A DNA stretch of 64,000 bases, taken from Xenopus tropicalis. Taxonomy: Eukaryota > Chordata > Amphibia > Anura > Pipidae. This document shows positions 57,236 to 64,000 of the stretch, piece after piece. Positions within the stretch are counted from its first letter, which is position 1; every line of letters begins with the position of its first letter. The position numbers were made by a program, and so were the translations under genes. The DNA is taken from positions 3,214,982 to 3,278,981 of the forward strand of contig NC_030681.2 of assembly GCF_000004195.4 (NCBI RefSeq). Direction: 5' to 3'. The notes beneath the pieces were generated by a model that saw only the letters and a program-made list of their open reading frames with translations, was not told the DNA's origin and did no database searches.

Positions 57236-57925
57236 CTATTCATACAGGCACCCATACAGACACCCATACAGGCACCCATACAGGCACCCATATAATCATA
57301 CAGACACCCATACAGACACCCATACAGGCACCCATATAATCATACAGACACCCATACAGGCACCCATATAATCATACAGACACCCATACAGGCACCCATA
57401 TAATCATACAGACACCCATATAATCATACAGACACCCATACAGGCACCCATATAATCATACAGACACCCATACAGCCACCCATATAATCATACAGACACC
57501 CATACAGGCACCCATATAATCATACAGACACCCATACAGGCACCCATATAATCATACAGACACCCATACAGGCACCCATATAATCATACAGACACCCATA
57601 CAGCCACCCATATAATCATACAGACACCCATACAGGCACCCATATAATCATACAGCCACCCATATAATCATACAGACACCCATACAGAGACCCATATAAT
57701 CATACAGACACCCATACAGGCACCCATATAATCATACAGGTACCCATATAATCATACAGCCACCCATATAATCATACAGACACCCATACAGGCACCCATA
57801 TAATCATACAGACACCCATACAGGCACCCATATAATCATACAGACACCCATACAGGCACCCATATAATCATACAGACACCCATACAAACACCCATACAGG
57901 CACCCATACAGCCACCCATATAATC
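57236..57925. repeat. CATACAGACACC-type repeat array
   Basis: Built of 10-12-bp words (CAGACACCCATA, CAGGCACCCATA, TAATCATA) combined into higher-order units of about 32 bp. Some units lose one word. Several frames are open without meaning. Confidence 0.93.
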
Positions 57926-58055
57926 GTATGGAACAAAGTTTTGTACAATTTTAGGACCAACAGTGGGATCCTAATTATCATCTTGACAATTTTTGTACCA
58001 TGGTGATCTGTCATTTAGTCAGTTGGACGGGTTAGAAAAATTTGGGCGGAAATCA

Positions 58056-58880
58056 AACCCGCACCGGGCCCTTACCCGCTCTCTAGCTACCCGCACCGGG
58101 CCCTTACCCGCTCTCTGGCTACCCGCACCGGGCCCTTACCCGCTCTCTAGCTACCCGCACCGGGCCCTTACCCGCTCTCTAGCTACCCGCACCGGGCCCT
58201 TACCCGCTCTCTAGCTACCCGCACCGGGCCCTTACCCGCTCTCTAGCTACCCGCACCGGGCCCTTACCCGCTCTCTAGCTAACCGCACCGGGCCCTTACC
58301 CGCTCTCTGGCTACCCGCACCGGGCCCTTACCCGCTCTCTGGCTACCCGCACCGGGCCCTTACCCGCTCTCTGGCTACCCGCACCGGGCCCTTACCCGCT
58401 CTCTGGCTACCCGCACGGGCCCTTACCCGCTCCTGGCTACCCGCACCGGGCCCTTACCGCGCTCTCTGGCTACCCGCACCGGGCCCTTACCCGCTCTCTG
58501 GCTACCCGCACCGGGCCGCTTACCCGCTCTCTGGCTACCCGCACCGGGCCCTTAACCGCTCTCTGGCTACCCGCACCGGGCCCTTACCCGCTCTCTGGCT
58601 ACCCGCACCGGGCCCTTACCCGCTCTCTAGCTACCCGCACCAGGCCCTTACCCGCTCTCTAGCTACCCGCACCGGGCCCTTACCCGCACCGGGCCCTTAC
58701 CCGCTCTCTGGCTACCCACACTGGACCCTTACCCGCTCTCTGGCTACCCGCACCGGGCCCTTACCCGCTCTCTGGCTACCCACACCGGACCCTTACCCGC
58801 TCTCTGGCTACCCGCACCGGGCCCTTACCCGCTCTCTAGCTACCCATACCGGGCCCTTACCCGCTCTCTGGCTACCCGCC
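58056..58880. repeat. 32-bp minisatellite (about 26 copies) beside the zfand3 3' end
   Basis: Unit CTACCCGCACCGGGCCCTTA plus CCCGCTCTCTGG. Between about 58410 and 58560 several units have one-base gains or losses (GCACGGGCCC, GCTCCTGGC, ACCGCGCTC, GGCCGCTTA, CTTAACCGC). It ends about 50 bp beyond the presumed zfand3 cleavage site. Confidence 0.94.
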
Positions 58881-58929
58881 CTCTATCTTCCCGTGTATGG
58901 CCGCCTTAAGTAACGCCAAGAAAGCAGTC

Positions 58930-61085
58930 GATTGTAATCTGATTGGTTTAATGTTTCTTGTCAGCAGGAAGGAGGGAGGGGGAAAAAAAAGAAAGTTACA
59001 GGATTTTTTTGTAATATTTTTTCTTTTTTTTACAATGTTAAACTAAAACAGCGCTAGGCTACGTGTGTTAAGTAAATCTAGAACACAAAATGGTTAAATA
59101 AGATTTTCATTTCTTAAAGATACAAGAACTTAAACTTTGCCTTAACTTTGAACAAACTTCACAGAACAGGTAGGAACAACCCAGTGAATTCTCATCATTG
59201 TACAGTAAGCCGTCCGTAAAAACAAAAGAAACCCTGGAACGATCGTCGCTCTCTTTACTCCAAAGTTCATCGGGCGCCCAACACACCGGGGCCGTCGGAA
59301 CGAGGTCTTTGTAATCAGTGAAAAAACAAGTCTTTAGGGTTTAGTTGTAACAAAGTCAAGAAGTGAAACAGCAATGGCTACGAAATACATCGGATTGCGT
59401 GATTACTAGTGGTCTCTGTGGCCAATCAGAGAAGATGCAACTGATCTTCTTTGCCTGTTGAGGGAAGATCGATTCCTGAAAGAAACAAGAGTCTGGAAAT
59501 GGTGCACGACAAACCTAGAAACGACAGCCTAGAACCGAAGAGTTACCTTGGTCACGGGTTTCCCTAATAACGACAAAAACTGGACTCTCCTTACGTTATA
59601 TTGTAAACTCTTGTATTGTCTCCTAAATGTAACTACGTATGGTGGCCGCTACCAATGACTAGGCACAGAGCGTGTATGAGGAATAGCCACTTTGCCGCCG
59701 AAACAGTCGCCCAACTATTTGGCTAATGACTAACAATTCCACAGTGTCCCTTTGGATAAGGAGGTAACGTTATTTATTACTATTGTGAAGCATTTAATAT
59801 CCGGAGTAAGCCAAGTGGACACTACATTTCTGCTCGTTCAAAGTGCTGTAAGGTAAGAAAGATGCGATTAACTGGGAGAGAGGACTACGTTGGAGAGAGC
59901 TCCACGTTGGAGAGAGCTCCAGGTTGGAGAGAGCTCCAGAAGACTCGATGAGAGAAAGCACCTTGGGGAGCCGCTGAGAAGAAAACACTGCTAACAGAGA
60001 GTAAAATGGAAAGGCAACAGGAATACACTGTAGTCCTGGGAGTTTGTAGACCTTGTGGTATAAATATATAAACATCCCCTGTAATTAATGCTAACACGTA
60101 CGTCTATGCTCTCCTCCTCGTCCTCGGAAATCCTGCATATAATATAAAAAGGACTCTTCCATTTCCATCCCTTTATGCTACTCATGGGCTGATGAAGAGA
60201 ATGTTTCCGAGCCCCGTCCAAATCGTCCCCACCTCTGGCTGCATAGAGATAAGGCTCGTTAGCCCTTTTAATTAGCTTTTTTTTTTATGAACTTGCTAAC
60301 ACTTTGGAGGTGAGGATTAGAATATTGACAAAAGGGGGGGAGTTTTCCTGGTTGTTCCTCAATACTGTTACTGAGTTCCGTTTGCTACAAAAACAAAAAT
60401 GTCCTTTATCCCCCAATAAATGTAGAGCTACAGAGTCGGCTTGCAGAGTCCAACCGCGGCTACTGCCAATTAGCCTTATTTGACCAGAGACCATCACTTG
60501 GCAAATTGCAAACAAAAGCCAATCAGGTTAAGGCTGGTAAGGAAGGGGGCGTGGCCAGTAAAATTGAGTGCTCTGTGTGCTTGTGAAATAGATTGTGTGT
60601 GGGGTAATAAGTTTAACTTCTACCTAAAACTCTCTCACTACATCTACACAGGGAGGGTTGAGATACCCAGGTAGGGATCCAATCAAATCACCAGTGGGGC
60701 GGGGAATGGGCGGGGGGAACAGTGCATAAGTGGCCAATCACTCTCCGGATTCATTGTTACTCCACACAAAGTTACGGTGAAAATCTAGCTAGCTCGGATA
60801 ATAGTCATTTATTTCTTCAGTGGAATGGAAATACAAATAAAAATCAAATTACCCCAAATGTTACTGATGCTTTCCTGCTTGCCATTGGGTCACAAGCACA
60901 GCCAACAGCCATCTTACAACAACTTGATTTATTAAAGTACCTGCGCGTTCAAAAACAGAAGAAGATAACCTGATTGGCTTGTCGTCTGTCCCTTGCCCAG
61001 TAGTGAGAGCCTAGTTGACTTTATCCTAAATAAGGCTAACTGTTGTGAACTAAGAGAAACAGCATTTGGTTGGAGAGTGTGGCAC
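58930..61085 (-). other. zfand3: Presumed zfand3 3' UTR
   Basis: Single-copy AT-rich sequence downstream (on the - strand) of the zfand3 stop. At the far end the - strand reads through A-rich and T-rich tracts (58980-59030) to ATTAAA (58952-58947). An alternative AATAAA on the - strand is at 59778-59773. A short tandem GGAGAGAGCTCCA(C/G)GTT lies at about 59890-59940. Confidence 0.6.
58947..58952 (-). other. Candidate poly(A) signal ATTAAA for zfand3
   Basis: ATTAAA on the - strand, followed by ACCAATCAGATTACAATCGA and then CTGCTTTCTTGGCG. It is the last plausible signal before the 32-bp array. Confidence 0.5.
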
Positions 61086-61240
61086 TCAGGAGCAGCCCTC
61101 GCCAATGCGCTGGCAAGACCTGCCCACTTTCCGATCTAGTTTCACCATTTTCATAATGGCCTCCTCGCGTCCGCGCCCCATGTGGTCGAACGTGCAGTCG
61201 TGCTGTTCTGGAAGTCGATGCAACATACAGAAGACGTAAC
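61086..61240 (-). CDS. zfand3: zfand3 last coding exon (end of AN1 zinc finger, C-terminus)
   Basis: On the - strand, two bases complete a Gly codon, then [40 protein letters not shown] and [10 protein letters not shown] before TGA (61088-61086). FC-x2-H-x5-H-x-C (Cys4, His7, His13, Cys15 of the whole-codon part) is the second half of an AN1 zinc finger, and the C-terminal tail matches ZFAND3 (TEX27), an A20/AN1 zinc-finger protein reported as a nuclear factor. Acceptor on the - strand is CTCTTTTCTGCGCAG. The rest of the gene lies beyond the right edge. Its end faces btbd9, as in human. Confidence 0.97.
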
Positions 61241-62013
61241 CTGCGCAGAAAAGAGAGGATGGTCACAATCAACACTTCATAGATGCTTTCTGCACCCCTA
61301 ACCTGCCCACTGGCGCCCCAAAGTGCCACGGGGGAATCAGTGAAACCAAAATCAAAATGATGCCGAATGGTAATGGGAGTGCAACGGGGGGTTACTCAAT
61401 TAATCCCACAGGATCGGGGGTTCTTTAAAAGTTGACATCACTGGTTGACCTCCCATCACTCAACGGCACCCATGACCAACGGCACCAAATCACTCAAATC
61501 ATTGGCCGTAATGAGTGGATCACAAGGCCCTTTATAATGTCTTTCAGCTGCTGCTACAGAGGCAAAAGTCAGAGCGGTCACGTCGTGCCATTCGTTTGTG
61601 GGTGTCGGAGAGCGCTGGGTGCTCGCTCGTCACATAAGCAAACAGCTTGATATTTGCATTTGCTAATATTCCAGACTCAGTCGGGACTCAATGTGGATTG
61701 TAGCAAAGGCAGTGTGTGCACGTCTAGGCTACGGTCACCTTCCTCGCAGTCCCAGAAGCACAGGCAAGCGTTGTATCTCTTCCAGCCCGTCCCTTTAGGA
61801 GAAACGGGAACTTATATTAACTCACAAACCCCTGAGAAACTTACATCTCATCCCAACTGGCATGTTTCTGTTATGTTAGGCCCTTGGGTTCAAGGAATGG
61901 ACAGACATTACTGCTGTGCACTGCTCATTCCCTGCTGCCCCAGCCTCAGTAGAGTGTATTAACTGGAAAAGATACCCCAAGATGGCTGCATACGGTAGTA
62001 TGGGTTTTCTGTA
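61241..62013. other. Unique zfand3 intron sequence
   Basis: Single-copy intron adjacent to the last exon. No other exon recognised. Confidence 0.5.
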
Positions 62014-64000
62014 AGATACTTGGTCATTTGTGCATAATCTCTAGTAGAGCTGGATAGATGCTTGGTCACTAGAACATGATCTCTGAATAGAGATGAGTAG
62101 AGATACTAAGTCATTAGGACATAATCTCTAGTAGAGTTGGGTAGATGCTTGGTCACTAGAACATGATCTCTGAATAGAGATGAGTAGAGATACTAAGTCA
62201 TTAGTACATAATCTCTAGTAGAGTTGGGTAGACGCTTGCTCACTAGAACATGATCTCTAAATAGAGATGAGTAGAGATACTTAGTCATTAGTACATAATC
62301 TCTAGTAGAGTTGGGTAGACGCTTGCTCACTAGAACATGATCTCTAAATAGAGATGAGTAGAGATACTAAGTCATTAGTACATAATCTCTAGTAGAGTTG
62401 GGTAGATGCTTGGTCACTAGAACATGATCTCTGAATAGAGATGAGTAGAGATACTAAGTCATTAGGACATAATCTCTAGTAGAGTTGGGTAGATGCTTGG
62501 TCACTAGAACATGATCTCTGAATAGAGATGAGTAGAGATACTAAGTCATTAGGACATAATCTCTAGTAGAGTTGGGTAGATGCTTGGTCACTAGAACATG
62601 ATCTCTGAATAGAGATGAGTAGAGATACTAAGTCATTAGGACATAATCTCTAGTAGAGTTGGGTAGACGCTTGGTCACTAGAACATGATCTCTGAATAGA
62701 GATGAGTAGAGATACTAAGTCATTAGTACATAATCTCTAGTAGAGTTGGGTAGACGCTTGGTCACTAGAACATGATCTCTGAATAGAGATGAGTAGAGAT
62801 ACTAAGTCATTAGGACATAATCTCTAGTAGAGTTGGGTAGATGCTTGCTCACTAGAACATGATCTCTAAATAGAGATGAGTAGAGATACTAAGTCATTAG
62901 TACATAATCTCTAGTAGAGTTGGGTAGACGCTTGGTCACTAGAACATGATCTCTAAATAGAGATGAGTAGAGATACTTAGTCATTAGTACATAATCTCTA
63001 GTAGAGTTGGGTAGACGCTTGGTCACTATAACATGATCTCTAAATAGAGATGAGTAGAGATACTTAGTCATTAGTACATAATCTCTAGTAGAGTTGGGTA
63101 GACGCTTGGTCACTAGAACATGATCTCTGAATAGAGATGAGTAGAGATACTAAGTCATTAGGACATAATCTCTAGTAGAGTTGGGTAGACGCTTGGTCAC
63201 TAGAACATGATCTCTGAATAGAGATGAGTAGAGATACTAAGTCATTAGGACATAATCTCTAGTAGAGTTGGGTAGACGCTTGGTCACTAGAACATGATCT
63301 CTGAATAGAGATGAGTAGAGATACTAAGTCATTAGTACATAATCTCTAGTAGAGTTGGGTAGATGCTTGGTCACTAGAACATGATCTCTGAATAGAGATG
63401 AGTAGAGATACTAAGTCATTAGGACATAATCTCTAGTAGAGTTGGGTAGATGCTTGGTCACTAGAACATGATCTCTGAATAGAGATGAGTAGAGATACTA
63501 AGTCATTAGGACATAATCTCTAGTAGAGTTGGGTAGACGCTTGGTCACTAGAACATGATCTCTGAATAGAGATGAGTAGAGATACTAAGTCATTAGGACA
63601 TAATCTCTAGTAGAGTTGGGTAGACGCTTGGTCACTAGAACATGATCTCTGAATAGAGATGAGTAGAGATACTAAGTCATTAGTACATAATCTCTAGTAG
63701 AGTTGGGTAGATGCTTGGTCACTAGAACATGATCTCTAAATAGAGATGAGTAGAGATACTTAGTCATTAGTACATAATCTCTAGTAGAGTTGGGTAGACG
63801 CTTGGTCACTAGAACATGATCTCTAAATAGAGATGAGTAGAGATACTTAGTCATTAGTACATAATCTCTAGTAGAGTTGGGTAGACGCTTGGTCACTAGA
63901 ACATGATCTCTGAATAGAGATGAGTAGAGATACTAAGTCATTAGGACATAATCTCTAGTAGAGTTGGGTAGATGCTTGGTCACTAGAACATGATCTCTGA
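62014..64000. repeat. 87-bp minisatellite (about 23 copies), running off the window
   Basis: Unit TAGAGTTGGGTAGATGCTTG, GTCACTAGAACATGATCTCT, GAATAGAGATGAGTAGAGAT, ACTAAGTCATTAGGACATAA, TCTCTAG. ATCTCT..AGAGAT makes a 6-bp hairpin in each unit. Variants (GACGC/GATGC, TCTAAAT/TCTGAAT, TACTT/TACTA, AGTAC/AGGAC) alternate in blocks. It lies in the zfand3 intron and continues past the right edge. Confidence 0.95.

Noticed and set aside
57236..57925. Evenly spaced short direct repeats reminiscent of a CRISPR array
   Set aside because: No unique spacers; whole units repeat, and this is a vertebrate genome.

Overview
This window is vertebrate nuclear DNA, almost certainly from a frog of the genus Xenopus. 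Two vertebrate genes are present as spliced exons with GT..AG introns. The interspersed elements (TTAA-flanked MITEs with ends such as AGGAGAAGGAAAGG and AGGGCCAGTAACACCAG, and a hAT-like TTCGG-rich MITE) are ones I recognise from Xenopus. I cannot decide between X. tropicalis and X. laevis. There is no bacterial or viral gene content.

Genes. The + strand from base 1 to about 38.9 kb is the 3' half of btbd9, a BTB-BACK adaptor with two discoidin-like (F5/8 type C) domains. Its last five coding exons lie at 8834-8943, 11252-11441, 25700-25807, 32622-32700 and 32977-33165 (stop). All phases agree and together they encode 224 residues. A long 3' UTR may run to a poly(A) signal at 38853. On the - strand, the last coding exon of zfand3 (61086-61240, end of the AN1 zinc finger plus the C-terminus) is followed by a 3' UTR of about 2.1 kb ending near 58.93 kb. 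The two genes point at each other, as BTBD9 and ZFAND3 do in human. The roughly 20 kb between them holds one candidate unrecognised two-exon gene (55.69-56.2 kb, + strand) and otherwise only repeats and unique non-coding sequence.

Repeats dominate. More than 30 tandem arrays (unit lengths about 12 to 135 bp) cover close to half of the window by my summed spans. Introns 2 and 3 of this set are almost continuous chains of minisatellites. Two families recur at separate loci and in both orientations: a 19-20 bp unit (five arrays) and a 94 bp unit (three arrays). Some arrays can be traced to pieces of transposons (77 bp and 51 bp units from an SINE/LINE-type 3' tail; 112 bp unit from a MITE interior). 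A near-identical direct duplication of about 2.2 kb lies at 49.35-53.9 kb. The very long open frames in the window (up to 1013 codons) are by-products of stop-free repeat units, not genes.

Btbd9 and zfand3 have no known joint function; their adjacency here is conserved synteny. The parts most worth checking are the candidate small gene, the shared minisatellite families, the recent duplication, and two arrays with clustered single-base indels that look like assembly errors.
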